Of a DNA stretch of 64,000 bases, positions 39,524-51,367 are shown piece by piece (within the stretch, counting starts at the first letter, position 1; every line of letters begins with the position of its first letter). The notes under the pieces are model-generated. The model had not been told where the DNA came from. It did no database searches and saw only the letters and a program-made list of their open reading frames with translations. The translations under genes and the position numbers were made by a program. This DNA is from Omphalotus guepiniiformis (taxonomy: Eukaryota; Basidiomycota; Agaricomycetes; Agaricales; Omphalotaceae): NCBI GenBank assembly GCA_028554645.1, contig JAQOOI010000056.1, forward strand, positions 48,837 to 112,836, written 5' to 3'.

Positions 39524-41149
39524 ATGATGCGAAACTCATCTCTCCATGTATCTTCGGACTCTCGCGACTTCAGTCATGGCTCTGTGACTGTCATGGATCT
39601 GCTACAAGCTGGTCATATCCCTGATGAACCATATGCCTCCCAACTCTCCAACTTCATAGATGAAAAAGCGTTCGAAATCCATTCTCTCGATGCTGAAATC
39701 GGTTCTCTCAATGATAAGATCGTTTCTCTTCGTGCAACTATCGCAAAGCACGAAGCGACTCGAAAGTGTCTTCAGAGCATCCATGATACAGCGAAGGCGT
39801 GTTTTTCACCCATACGCCGGCTGCCTGTGGAAATACTCGAAACTATACTCTCCCTGGTCTGTGTCGGAGCTGATATCTCGCACCGATACCGTGGCACAGA
39901 GTCTCAAGTTCTTCGACTCTCACAAGTGTGTCATCGATGGAGGGAGATCGCTGAAAGGACACCGCGGCTATGGGCTAGCGCTACATGGCACTTTGAGATC
40001 CCTCACTTCACCCAGTTACCTAGCCTATGCTTGGTTTCTCACCACCTTCTGAAATCTCAAAGCGCTTCTTTGAATTTGAAACTTGAATGCAGTCTCTCTG
40101 AAGAGCAAGAGAACTTGGGGCCATGCTTGGAGATTCTTCGCCTTCTGCTGCGTCACTCTGATAGATGGCAATGCGTGACGCTGGAACTCAATGCTTACGC
40201 ATGGCAAGTAGTAGAGGAGGAATTGCGAGTCCGACCATGTCCTGTGGAAGGTTACTTTCCCAAGTTGCAGTCGCTCGAGGTTGGCAAGGACTCCCCGAAA
40301 CGTCCAGTCACCATATTTCAGGTTGCACCTAACTTAGCTTCCTTGAAAATTGATGCACATACAGAATCCTTCATTAAGTTACCCTATTCCCAGCTCAAAA
40401 CGCTCCGACTCAAATCCGATTATAAAGAACTACCGATAGCTGCTGCATTGGGCATTGTGCACCAGTGTTATGGTTTGAAGAACCTCGAATGGAACCTTAA
40501 GGGATTTCGACTACCTAAACACCCCCTACCTTTACCCACCTTCGCCGTACTCTCGACGCTGGAAGTTTGTGTTTATGACCAAAAGCTGTTTCGCTGGCTT
40601 TGTCAGACACTCACTTTTCCGTCCTTAAAGGAGCTTACTATCGAGACTGGTGGATGGTCGTCGTCAGAATTTCAATCCCTGATATCACGTTCGGGGTGTG
40701 ATTTGGAGTCACTTCGCATTAATGGATCCTTCCTCTTGTCAGAGGATTTACTACACGAAACGTTTCGTGTTGTTCCCTCTCTTACCCGATTCGCGGTGGT
40801 CAATCACAGCCCATATGCTTTCACCTATATCACCTCCCTACTCGAAGTACTTACGATCGAGCATGTTCAGCATAAAGACCAAGTTTTCTTACCGTGCTTG
40901 TCGTCTCTGTATGTGGATCTTCGGGCGGCACGCAAACAGCCGCAGGATGCAATTGTCCGTATGGTAAATTCGAGGAAGAGGTCAGGAATCCCTGAAGTTG
41001 CACGTTTAGAAAGTCTAGATATCGTGACAAGCGCAGATGAAAACGTGCGAGTGCATACTGTGACCCTTCTCGATCGAATACAGCCCAGATCAGTTTGGTT
41101 AGAGAAAATGAATGTTCGAGTAGATATCAAACACTGTATGTTTTGCTAG
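39524..41149 (+). CDS. F-box protein with leucine-rich C-terminus
   Basis: Single uninterrupted exon, 541 aa from ATG 39524; the frame is open 21 bp further upstream but has no earlier ATG. Residues ~45-85 form a coiled coil (IHSLDAEIGSLNDKIVSLRA). The F-box follows (IRRLPVEILETILSLVC, then VCHRWREIAERTPRLWASAT), the typical Agaricomycete F-box opening. The remaining ~400 residues contain leucine-rich stretches (LKTLRLKSDY, LKELTIETGG, LESLRI). Such proteins link substrates to Skp1-cullin ubiquitin ligases; the substrate is unknown. Large lineage-specific families of this type are known in mushrooms, and a truncated paralogue lies 600 bp upstream. Confidence 0.88.
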   Translation: MMRNSSLHVSSDSRDFSHGSVTVMDLLQAGHIPDEPYASQLSNFIDEKAFEIHSLDAEIGSLNDKIVSLRATIAKHEATRKCLQSIHDTAKACFSPIRRLPVEILETILSLVCVGADISHRYRGTESQVLRLSQVCHRWREIAERTPRLWASATWHFEIPHFTQLPSLCLVSHHLLKSQSASLNLKLECSLSEEQENLGPCLEILRLLLRHSDRWQCVTLELNAYAWQVVEEELRVRPCPVEGYFPKLQSLEVGKDSPKRPVTIFQVAPNLASLKIDAHTESFIKLPYSQLKTLRLKSDYKELPIAAALGIVHQCYGLKNLEWNLKGFRLPKHPLPLPTFAVLSTLEVCVYDQKLFRWLCQTLTFPSLKELTIETGGWSSSEFQSLISRSGCDLESLRINGSFLLSEDLLHETFRVVPSLTRFAVVNHSPYAFTYITSLLEVLTIEHVQHKDQVFLPCLSSLYVDLRAARKQPQDAIVRMVNSRKRSGIPEVARLESLDIVTSADENVRVHTVTLLDRIQPRSVWLEKMNVRVDIKHCMFC

Positions 41150-41439
41150 GGTTTGCCTTTCTACTGTTGCTGTGTGTACAATCACAACATATTACATTAT
41201 GTATGAAATTCATTCGACATTTGCGCAGTTTGATTTTCGTTTTACCTGGTCTCAGCCTGGTCTCATGCATGATGCTAGTTTAGAGTTCTGCTTCGTACGA
41301 GTATCTCTAGTACTTGTTTTTCCCAAGCTACATCTCTTCACTTCTTGACTGCAGCGCACAAGCTCTTCCTCATTCCCTTCTTTCAGTCCAATTCTACCAT
41401 TGATAATTCCTCCCAATTTATATCAATATCACATCTCCC
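41150..41439. other. 3' flank of the F-box gene
   Basis: No gene seen; leads into the duplicated thioesterase segment. Confidence 0.35.
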
Positions 41440-42420
41440 GAAACTCATCCATCCCGTCCTAATCGCATCGACAACCCTTAGCCTCTCGCTCCTCATGACT
41501 CCCACCTTTCATGCTTCGGAAAATAGCGCTATCCTCCCTTCATGAACTCTCGTGCGGCTTTGACTGCGTACCTCGTCGGCCTCATACTCCCGTAGGCTCC
41601 AACGTGGGCTAGTGCTCGAACCGAGAGAACAATGCCGTCGTATCCCAATGACCGCCGGGCCGGTTTCACGTGTTTGAATACGACGACGACGACGCGGAAA
41701 GACCGTTGAGGGCCATGGCGGGATTAACCCTCACTTTGTATCTCGAGATCTAGGTTGGGATTACTATGATAAGCTCAGCGTTGAACGGCACACTAAAGCG
41801 GCTTACCAGCCAACGGCATAATGAACCCACCCAGAAAATGAGGAAACAGCTCAAATGCAAAGGTTGAACCGTGCCACGTCTATGGCAGCCTACGTGCTGT
41901 TCAACCGCAAGTTTAGCCTATTAGTATTAATCCGCTCGACAAAACCAACAAAACCAGCCGGCCTACTCACCTTCGCAGACGAGATTACTCAAAAGTGAAT
42001 AGATTATGATCACACCAATGTCAGCCAGCCCAACATCCGTGACCCTTCGAGTGCTCGTGTCAGTGCTTCGAAGAACTTATCCGGGGCCTTTGCTTCGTAT
42101 TGAAGGTGGAAATGGGCAGAGCTACTTGATCCAGATGCAGATGATAGGTCTGATATGCGTGAGGCAGTATGAGGTGTAAAAAGAATCTATGAATATGACT
42201 ATGAATAATTAAGATGGGCGTCGAGAGGAAAGTATACTATGGTACGCCAGACCAGCCTTGGAAATGCGCGTACATTCATCAGTAGAGCGCGCACGAAAGG
42301 CCAGTTCGTAGTTAGTGTAATGGAGGGAGAAATTCAAAGAAGTCCACTGTAAGGAAGCCTGGTGAACTGGTACGAGCAAGATACGAGGCCAAGATCAAAA
42401 AAATTGGCGCACGTAAACGG
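41440..42420 (-). pseudogene. Degenerate copy of the THEM6-like thioesterase gene (minus strand)
   Basis: Nearly collinear with 57164-58578. Shared blocks include the 3' end (ATCGCATCGACAACCCTTAG near 41465 against ATGGCATCGACAACCCTCAG near 57198), exon 2 (GGCTTACCAGCCAACGGCATA near 41799), exon 1 near 42000-42060, and the start region (GCGTACATTCATCAGTAGAG near 42267). Deletions and frame changes destroy the coding frame. Confidence 0.7.
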
Positions 42421-42890
42421 TTGTGAGAGTTACCGAGAACCGTATGTGGTCCGTGCGCATCTCCTGTCACTACACTCCTGTTACACCGTCACTTTTACAT
42501 CGGCTATCTCGACGAAACGCTGCGCTGAAATACTTGACTTTTTGGAACCGATGCATGGGCTCGGTTTTCTCACAGTATATCTGGTAAATGTCTCACAAAT
42601 TGAAAGAGTTACGGTATGTATGTCAATGAATGGTGTTACTCTTTTCTGTGCTGATTAGGGCTTGTCTAAGGCATAGATGATTCTAGGAGAAAAGGACGAC
42701 ATTCTCGTCAAGTAGTACTGACTGTATGGTGATAGGCACTATCAATGGTATATGTACGTTCAAATTGCTATTCGTCCTTTTTATAACAGACCAACTTACG
42801 CAAAAAGTCAGGATGACCCTTTCTTCGACCCTCACTCAGCAGACCTTACAAACCAGGCGATTAATCTGCAGTGCCCTGCACGAGCTAATA
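42421..42890. repeat. Duplicated promoter segment of the thioesterase/GH78 pair
   Basis: Blocks such as TTGGCGCACGTAAACGGTTG, TGTATGTCAATGAATGGTGT and TCTGCAGTGCCCTGCACGAG match 58670-59265, the spacer between the intact thioesterase and GH78 genes. The similarity stops about 110 bp before the GH78 start codon. Confidence 0.6.
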
Positions 42891-45052
42891 ATGGGATTGT
42901 AGGTGGGCCTGAAGGAGAGCGTTGACGAGGGTGAGGGAAGAGTTATTAGTAGGAACTTGTAAGGTGTTGAGGATCAGGGTGGGATCATTTCATGGGAGAA
43001 ATTGGCGATGCTAGTAAGGTATGCGCCTGTTTTCCTTCCCTTCATTTCATCTTTGTTTCTGCGTTGTGCTGACGAACGTTGTGGCGGTAGATCTCACCCA
43101 GAATTAGATATGTATTTCATCTTACACGCAAGTTAACGCTATCACTCACTGCGTTGACGACGCAATTTCGATACCTACTCTTGCGTTCATGAACCTTGAG
43201 TAGAAGGAGAGAAGGGACTCTTAAGGTTTCAAATATCGAGCTTGCAGATGTGGTGAGTGTTTTCGTACCATTGACAAGTCATTCATTCTACTTACTTCTT
43301 CCTTCTCCTTGACCTCTCGACATTAAGAACAACAATTACGACCACCGCCATCGAGCGTTCAAAAGTTCAAGTTAATGGCAGCGCTCAGGCGCAGGGGGCG
43401 ACATGCGCAGTTGACCTCTTCGACCATGATCACCTCCGACCAACCGAGATAAATGGAGTTTTTGAAGCACAAAGGGATCTGTGTCGTGATTTGGAGTATC
43501 TATTCTAGGTTATCATCTTCGACTCTCTGAACAACCGTACGTGTGCGTGTTTCGTGCTTCACGCTCAGCGCTGGGTGTTCTAACGATGCGGCTTTCTTTT
43601 TAGATTGAATTGATCTGGTATTAAGCTTGCGGCCTTGAGGCTACGGTTGTCAAATCCTATTGGACCTGGTACTTGTATGTTTTTTTTTGATGTGAAGATG
43701 TGAAGACAATATTGATATGTAGGTCTTGAGTATAGTTAAATGAAACTGAAGAACATTAGTGTGCCTCTTCGCTGGGTACGTTCGAGCGTTTGTGATAGGC
43801 TGGACGAAACGAGATGACATGTCGTCTTTTCTCCTTGTCGAATATTAATCTAACATACCTTCCTTCTACTACATACTTAGTTGAAATTGATTGAACGTTG
43901 TATGTCGAAATGAACTCAACTCATTCCCACCTCTAATCCCAGTCCCGGCACTCCTCACGAAAAATTACCATCAATAGTGAGAACGAAGAAGACCTTACTG
44001 ATAAATTCGCAACACTATTCTCTCCGAGCATCACCAACTCCTACCGCTACACGCTTGCGTCGTTTAGGTGTTTCGCTGGCGACCAATCTCGAGTCTCGAA
44101 TTCACTTGGAGAGTAAGATATCCGATACAGTAGAGACCCAAGATGACTCACTATAATCACCCGTACTTGTGCAGAGGCATGAGCCATGGCAAAGTTAGCC
44201 CAGATATTCAGATCGTAGATATGTCTATTATGCATCGCCGCCGGCAGTATACAAAGGAGAACCTTGATCGACCATTGTTCCTTTGTTCTCCTTAGTAACC
44301 GCAGCGGGTCCCAGAAGGTCCCGGCAGGTCCCAGCGTCGAGCGTTGATGCCGATCGTTCGATTGTAGTAAAATAATTACTGTATGTGGATCCTTGTTGAC
44401 AGGGCTGCGAAATTGATTCCGCGGGTTCATATCATTGTCACATCATATCACAGGCAAAGCGTTGGCTTGCTTTGACATAGGGGTCTTTATGGAAAATGAG
44501 AAATGGTAAATGTATATGGGTTGTTTTTGAAGGGATGGGTATCACCTATGTCGAATTTCTCAGAAGCTCAGAAGCTCAGTGCTTGCGAGTCCTGAAAGTC
44601 GACTTGGTGAAAGGTACACGATTTCCTAGAAACGTCGGTTTTGAATAAAATAGATTTAACCTCAAAGTCCTCTAATCAAGATTCAACGCACGGCGCACTC
44701 ACCCATATTCCTCAAGAACAATGGTACCAACAATGAGCCCAACCCATCAATCCCAAAGGAGTAATCCCAACGCTTCAACCACCGTCCGCCACAGAAAAAA
44801 ATCAACGAAATCAACAGAGAAAAATAAAGAGAAAAATATTCGTTGTGTCCCAGAATGTAGGTGTTTGAAGAGCCGGGGCTTCCGGCAATTTGGCCACCAA
44901 CCCTCCGTCCTCCTGTTAAAAACCCAGGTCGAGGAGGGTACCTTTTCATCACCTCGTCCTTTTGCTTTCAAGGCTCTACTTCTCAGTATACACACAGTAT
45001 ACCACACTCTACACTCACCAGCTCATTCTAGACGCTTTAACTTCACGATACG
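42891..45052. other. Long intergenic region with gene fragments
   Basis: About 2.1 kb without a supported gene. Around 43200-43265 the sequence GGAGAGAAGGGACTCTTAAG with GAGCTTGCAGATGTGGTGAG resembles the 3' part of the broken XRN1 region at 50250-50300. A minus-strand ORF at 44047-44430 has no recognisable features. The last few hundred bases are probably the promoter of the C2H2 gene. Confidence 0.45.
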
Positions 45053-46417
45053 ATGCCTAAATCACAATCGTAAGTTCATCTCTTTCCTCAACGACGCGTT
45101 CAGCATAGACTCACGATCTTCTTCGAACGACGCGACAGTTCTTCTTTCAAACACTCCCACTCTCAGACCCAACGTCGGTCTCAACCTAATTCGCTCACAC
45201 CTTACGCTCGCCCAGCCACCGAACATGATTTGCGTCAATACCACATCCCATTTACTCAGAACACTACTAGTGACGCTCACCACTCCGATCTGAACGTGCA
45301 AAGGGAGTTAGCCTTCCTCGAATCCTTGTTTTCGGCTTCTGAATACTACCCAACCTCCGCGGAGGTTGAGTGGATGAATTCAACGCAGGAGGATGGGGAT
45401 AACGCAGTGGCAGGGCCTGGCCCATCGACACAGGCAAATTATGACGCGGGTATTGCCCGTCAACACTGTGATGAGGAGGATGAGAGGCCGATGTACCACG
45501 GAAATGGCATGTACATGCCAATGCCCTTCAACCCCATCGACGTAGGATGTTCATCGACATCCTCGTCAAAGGGGAAAGGCAAGCAAGTCGCCTTCGGCGA
45601 CATCGACGAAATCCCCTATCCAACCCCAGAACACACTCAAAGTTCTGGCACCTCGGGCAATGTGAGCCCAGTCTCCCCCAGCAGCGTACATTTCCGATGT
45701 TGCATATCTTCCCCGTTCAATTCGAACAACATTTGCGGTTTCCCAATAACCTCAAAAGAAGAAGCAGCCAACCACATCAGAAACTACCACCTCGGGATAG
45801 GAGGCGATAGCGAAACGCTCGTGTGTAGATGGAATAATGCCTTCTCCAACTCTTGGTATTCGGATAGCATGACGACGAGGAGGAACGGGAAAGGCACAGG
45901 GGTGTGTCATGCTCAGTTGATGACCAAAGGGTCCTTCACTAAGCATTACCACACGCATTTTCCTTCGCGGCAGAACTGCCCGCATTGCGAGGCAGTACTC
46001 GCGAGGGGAGATTCGTTAAAACGGCACATAAATGCTCAGCACATATGTCGATTCTGTGGGGTAATAGTGAAGGGTAGATCGTTGGATGCGCATATCAAGG
46101 CTCATCATCCGGAAAAGGCCAGGGAGGATAGTGCTTCGAGGAAGAAGAGGAAGGATAGGAAGGGGAAGGAGAAGGCTAGGGAGGCTGAAGCTGATGTGAG
46201 GGATGATAATGCTCAGGGGGCGGGTTCATCACAGAGCGTTGCTTCGAATGCGGATGGGGGTGCGCTGGGTGTAGGGTTGACTGAGGCTAGTACTGCTGAT
46301 GCGACATTGGAATTTCAGGTTGACAATGTTGACCCGGAGCTCTGGGACTTAATAAACTGGCCCAGTGCCCCGAGTCCGGAATTGAAGGATTTGTTGGGTG
46401 ATTATGATAAAGGGTAG
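45053..46417 (+). CDS. C2H2 zinc-finger protein
   Basis: Two exons: 45053-45069 (MPKSQ plus two bases) and 45139-46417, joined by a 69-nt intron with GTAAGT and a CAG acceptor; 431 aa. The intron is supported because the second exon's frame is open back to the acceptor without an ATG. The N-terminal ~160 residues are acidic and Ser-rich. From about residue 185 come Cys/His motifs: a degenerate CGFP...H...H unit, CHAQLMTKGSFTKHYHTH, then CPHCEAVLARGDSLKRHINAQH, then CRFCGVIVKGRSLDAHIKAHH. A strongly basic RKKRKDRKGKEK stretch follows and the C-terminus is acidic (VDPELWDLINW). Probably a nuclear DNA-binding regulator; targets unknown. Confidence 0.85.
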
Positions 46418-46479
46418 ATTTAGAGAATTTTGTATTTAATTTGTATTTTTAGTGTTTATTGGGATTGGATTATGTGTTC

Positions 46480-46670
46480 GTCGATCTATTTCGAATCAGG
46501 CTCAGATATCGTTTATATTAGCGTGACTTACTAAGTTACTGGTGTTGTATGGCTAAATAGAAAAACAGCTTTGAGCTTCGAGTCCCAACTAACGACGGCG
46601 CCTATGGTGATCCTTCTCACATCAATACACTCCGTGGTACAACTGCGAAATTCATACATCATTCAAAGGA
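46480..46670 (+). repeat. Direct repeat, copy 1 (about 190 bp)
   Basis: Shares AGATATCGTTTA, TAGCGTGA, GCTTCGAGTCC, ACGACGGCGCC and AATTCATACAT in the same order with 47290-47490. It lies in the 3' flank of the C2H2 gene. Confidence 0.55.
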
Positions 46671-47289
46671 AGACCATGACGCAGAATGATGAGAAAGATG
46701 ATCCTTCGAGGCTCACCTTGTTTAGCCTTCTCCGCCTCCAACGCGTCCGCTGCTGCTCCTGCAGTGATAGATTCTTCAATCTCCGCTACGTCCAGTCCTA
46801 CATCCATCAGAAAACTTCTCCACTACATTGATCTAGTCTCCTAGTAGCTGCTAAAGGAATTTTTCCTTCAGGACTGACGTCTTCTCCGTTGACGAGGCAA
46901 ATAAGCTCACAGGCAAACCGGCGCAGGGCCAAAAGGCGGATATCTTGCTTTGACAATAAGTCTGTCCTTGGTAATCCCGAATGCGACTGCGTATGTTGAT
47001 TTTGCTTTTTGTTGGAGGGATGGATGAGTATTGACTGTACCGCGTCGGGTGCGCGGGCGAGCGAATATGAGCGGCTTAGTTTAGCTATTCATGAAGGTGT
47101 ACGATTTCATAGCATGTCCTCTAAGCGAATAAATTCAATCTCAAGATGGAACGAACACACCGCACGCATACACGTCCCCACCTCTCCTCAAGAACAATAT
47201 TAACGAACTGAGGCCCAGTTCTTTTGACCTTCAACTTCAACCATCGTCCGGCCGGGAAAAGCAACAACATCAACGTACTGTTCATCTAC
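46671..47289. other. Spacer between the direct repeats
   Basis: No supported gene. On the minus strand near 46700-46800 there is a short coding-like stretch (GLDVAEIEESITAGAAADAL) that could be a gene remnant. Confidence 0.35.
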
Positions 47290-47490
47290 ATAGAATCAGA
47301 TATCGTTTACAACAATAGCGTGATGCGTGAACAACTTGAAGTCGACTCACTGGTTTGTATTGAGAGCGCATTCAATGTCAGACTTTCGTGCTTCGAGTCC
47401 TCACCAGCGACGGCGCCTCCAGTGTTCTTCTGACCGCATACATTCGCTTCACCTTTCCGTAAAACTGCGGAATTCATACATTTTTGTCAA
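47290..47490 (+). repeat. Direct repeat, copy 2 (about 200 bp)
   Basis: Second copy of the 46480-46670 segment, just upstream of the XRN1 pseudogene. A shorter related piece (AAGTCCCAGCAACGACGGCG) is at 59339-59358 in the GH78 5' flank. Confidence 0.55.
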
Positions 47491-47629
47491 AGCGAGACGA
47501 GAAGAAGGAAGCATACCGGCGTTCTCCGGCAATTTCAAAGCACACGCACAGCACATCACGTGTCAACCTCCCTGTCTGCGACGACGACGACTCCTCTGCT
47601 GGCTTCTTCTCTAATCACAACGACGAGCA

Positions 47630-50320
47630 ATGGGTATCATCGTCCCCTAGGTTATGTTAAAGGTACGCGCTGAAGAAACGCGCTGATGGAGCTCACTGAC
47701 TCTCATACTGTGTAGTTCTTCCGATACATTTCGTACGCATTGGTCGTTCTCTCGAATATTTTCTTTCTAAACTTGGAACAGAGAGCAATACCCTCTGACG
47801 CCCAGCTAAATCAAGAGAACAAGATTCCTGTATTTGGTGCGCCTCGATTGCATTTTTCACCTTCTCATTCCCTCATTCCCAAAACCCTTCATATACAACC
47901 TCTATCTCGAATTCAACGGCATCATACATAACTTTTTTCACCCAAACGAAGATGCTCATCTTCGACTATCAGAAGAACAGATATTCAGCTCAATATTCGC
48001 TTACGTCGACCACGAATAAAACCCAAGAGGCTTTTCTTTATCGCCGTTGATGGTGTCGCCCCACGAACGAAGATGAATCGACAGCGGTGTAGGCGGTTTA
48101 GGACAGCGAAAGAGGCTCGGAGGTTCGAGAGAAGGCAGAGGCTAAAGGAGAGAAGCTTTCGGATGAGGAGGCCTTTAACAGTGATTTCATTACACCGGAT
48201 ACACCTCTTATGGCGAGACTATCCGACCGTACTTCATCAACAAGACACCACAGAAGACTCGTATTGGCGGAACGCCGAGGTCGTGTTATTAGGACACGAG
48301 GTACTAGGAGAGGGAGGACACAAAGATCAGATGGAGTACATTCGTCTCTCGCGTTCACAACCGAGTTATAACCCCAATATCCGGGCATTGTGTCTTTTAG
48401 GCCTCGATGCAGATCTCATTATGCTGGGTCTCATCAGCCACGACCACTCATTTTTGTCTACTTCAAAAAGAAGTCAAATTCGGCCTATCTCGTACGAATA
48501 AATCCAACAACTCCTTTGAATCAATCAAATTTCACCTCCTCCTCCGCCACTTGCCTCTCCTCTGCGAAACCCTCGATGTTGAGTTCCACTCTATCGCAGA
48601 GGCTTTACATTGCCCTTATTCCCTCAAGCGCATCATAGACGACTTCATCCCCCTCGCTGTTTTCGTTGGGAACGACATCCTCCTGAATCTCCCTGATTTC
48701 TGATCTACATATGCGCATGGGCTGGAGAGGTTATTCGATGTGTACAAAAAGGGTGTTACCTTCTCTTGAAGGATACATCAACGACGCTGGGACGATCGCT
48801 CTTCCTAGGCTTCAAGTCGTGTTGGGTGAGATGGCGCAATGGGAAGTCGAGGTGTTTGAGAAAGAGTATGGGGATTTAAAGGCAAACAAGCCAAGTACCT
48901 GGATGAGCCGAAGGACGCGAATGGGAATAAGATGGTGTTGAGCAGGGTGTTGAGCAGGACTCAGAAAAAGCTATTCGATGCTGTGAAGGAATGGGTCGAG
49001 AAAAATTTGCCTGCCCAGGATAAAAAGTTTCGCGGAAGATTTACGATTTTCGTTTGCGTGGGATGAGTACGATGAGGATGGGAATAATCCCGTGTCCTTT
49101 ACACTCTCGTGGCCGCTGAACGGCGACGCAGCAGACGACGTCTCTCTTCGTTCCGCGTCGCGGAAATGCTAGGAATGTCAGGTCTAGTCTGTTCAAGGAT
49201 TACCTCGAGCTTTAGGGGTGCAGCTTCGTCTCCTGGTGCAGCTGCGACTGCGCATCGTGCGCTGAGGGGAAGGAAGGCTGGTGAGGGTGGACGATGCGGC
49301 GATATCGGTGTCTTAGACAGATTAGACAGAGTGGAGATTTCTTATTGACCTCGACCTCGCTATCTTCACACGGAAACAAATAGAGCGTGATTCATATTTC
49401 TATCCCTCGCATCATCGTCATCACGCAACGCGTTTCACGAATCTCTCCTTACCATCTTCTCTAACCCAATCACCTACTCGGAAGTCAACATTTCATTTTC
49501 ACTTGTGCTAGCACCGCCAATAGCTTCTACCCCATCCGTCGTCTACGGAGTCTACGCCGACGAATCCTGCTGTCGAGACCTCGGACCCTATAGATAGGTT
49601 TCGGGGAGGAGAAGAGACTATGACAATGAGATCACCTTACCATGGCCAGAGTCTTTCAACGATCTCGAAACCTTCAAAGTTGATCGTGACATTTTTACCT
49701 TCGTATCAACACACTTCATCCCACCATCTCCACCTCCCCGTTTACATGGGCATACAAAGCCACATCCTAGAACCACGTACATCCACACGCTACTGTTACT
49801 GCGACCTTCTCCTCGTCTTCAGCACCCCAAACTCTCCGCCACACGCCGACATTCCCAGTCCCATTCTCCACCCCCATCCTCACCATTCGCACCACACTTT
49901 ATCTTTCCCCACCGGAGTTTTGAGGCAAGGTGTATGCGTGGTACAAAGGGTACTCGAAGGAGCTTGAGAGGAAGCTTTTGAGGGGGAGGAGAAGGGTGGA
50001 GTGATTTTTGAGTATGCAGGGGAATGAGGATGCGGATGAGAGTCGGAGGAGGCACCATGATGAGTCGAGAGGTGTGGGTGAAGAGCTGGTTCTGAGGTCG
50101 GAGGATACGAACTCGACGCCGATACTGGGGTTTGGATTGGCATTTCGTGCGAGGAGGCCCGTTGGTGGCGCTCCGGTGCAAGCAGGCACAGTTGGTGGTA
50201 TTGGGGGTTAATTGAGAGGAAAGATGGGAGCGTCGAGTCGAGTGGGAGGAGAGAAGGAACTCTTGAGGTTTTGGATTCGGGACTTGCTGATGTAGTGGGT
50301 TGTTTTTTTTTTCATGCATA
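47630..50320 (+). pseudogene. Broken XRN1-type 5'-3' exoribonuclease gene
   Basis: Starts like XRN1 (ATG GGT ATC ATC GTC CCC) but meets a TAG at once; after a GTGTAG acceptor comes FFRYIS. Successive frames then encode XRN1 signatures in order: LEFNGIIHNFFHPNEDAHLR, EEQIFSSIFAYVDH, FIAVDGVAP, RFRTAKEARRFERR, LLGLDADLIMLGLISHDHSF, YSLKRIIDDFIPLAVFVGND, GYINDAGTIALPRLQVVLGE. Frames switch at least seven times between 47.7 and 49.1 kb. Beyond 49.1 kb similarity is vaguer but includes a coding-like GYSKELERKL region near 49960 and a possible C-terminal LEVLDSGLADVVG near 50270. XRN1 is the main cytoplasmic mRNA-degrading exonuclease, so an intact copy should exist elsewhere. Confidence 0.8.
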
Positions 50321-51367
50321 TAAGTCGTTCTAATTTGTCTTAACTTCGTCGTCTCCCCGGCCTCACCTCACTTCAGCTCCGCACGTACCTCCCAGCTCTC
50401 TCCCGTCTCCCATGTATATGGACACTCCTCTACTCACTCGACGAACCCACATGTTGCACGACAACAACAAATGCGAGCATCCTCCGGTTTCCAAACCTAA
50501 ACCTTATCACGCTCTTACCACCTCTGCCTCTGCCTCCTCCTCCTCTTCTGCTCTTCATCTGCTGCTCCTACTTCGCGGTTCGTTTCAACGTTCGGATCGG
50601 CGTACACATTTGGCGCAGGATCAGAAGGAGTCGAAGGAAGGGGTAGTTTGGGAGTGGGGAGTCGTGAGTTTCGTTTTCTGTTTCTTTCTCTCTCTCTCTC
50701 CTCTTGTTTCTTTTTGTTCTCAAGCCATGCGTTTAGCACTTCTTCTACTCTCTATACAATCAAATTTGTCGCAGCAAGAGTATATCTCGTTTGGTGCAGG
50801 GTGAGTGTATCTTTTCTTTGTTTTGGGGTACGTTGATGCTTACTATGTTGTTTCTACACCACGTTGTCCATTCCGCAGACCCCCCTCTACTCATCAGTGA
50901 GGGAGATACGGCGTGTACCTCGACGCCTCACTCTTCGACACATTCGACAACAAGCGTCTTTATATCTGAGGAAGGCGAGGTCGGTTGAGTTCAAGTTATT
51001 TGGGTTGGAGGCTTGGGGTGTTCGGCCATAGGATTAGGTCGAGAGGCTCATGCTTGGACTCACTTCTAGTACTTGTATACTTACATAGTCCTGTTGTGTG
51101 GGTATTCTTGTACGTTGCCGAGACAAATAATATAACACTTTCTTTATGTAGACTTTGCTAATTCACTCATGGTTATTACTTAGCTGTGTGAATTCAACAC
51201 TCACTTGTAGACTCGGAGTACATGTTGCAGACCTTACGCCATGATCAGAATACAACGAAAGTTCATTGGCTATTCTAGACATACATCATACATAAGTATG
51301 AGATCAGAAGCCGTCACATGATAATACACAGGTTTGGGAAATAGACAGAAGAACAAGATTATTGATG
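50321..51367. other. Low-complexity and intergenic stretch
   Basis: CT-rich and Ser-codon-rich at 50400-50780, possibly the tail of the XRN1 remnant; the rest is AT-rich with no supported gene and serves as the 3' flank of the NACHT-WD40 gene. Confidence 0.4.

Noticed and set aside
44047..44430. Minus-strand 127-aa ORF
   Set aside because: No start context, domain or splice partner; isolated in a decayed region.
50412..50836. Plus-strand Ser/Leu-rich ORFs
   Set aside because: CT-rich low-complexity DNA after the XRN1 remnant; no consistent protein signal.
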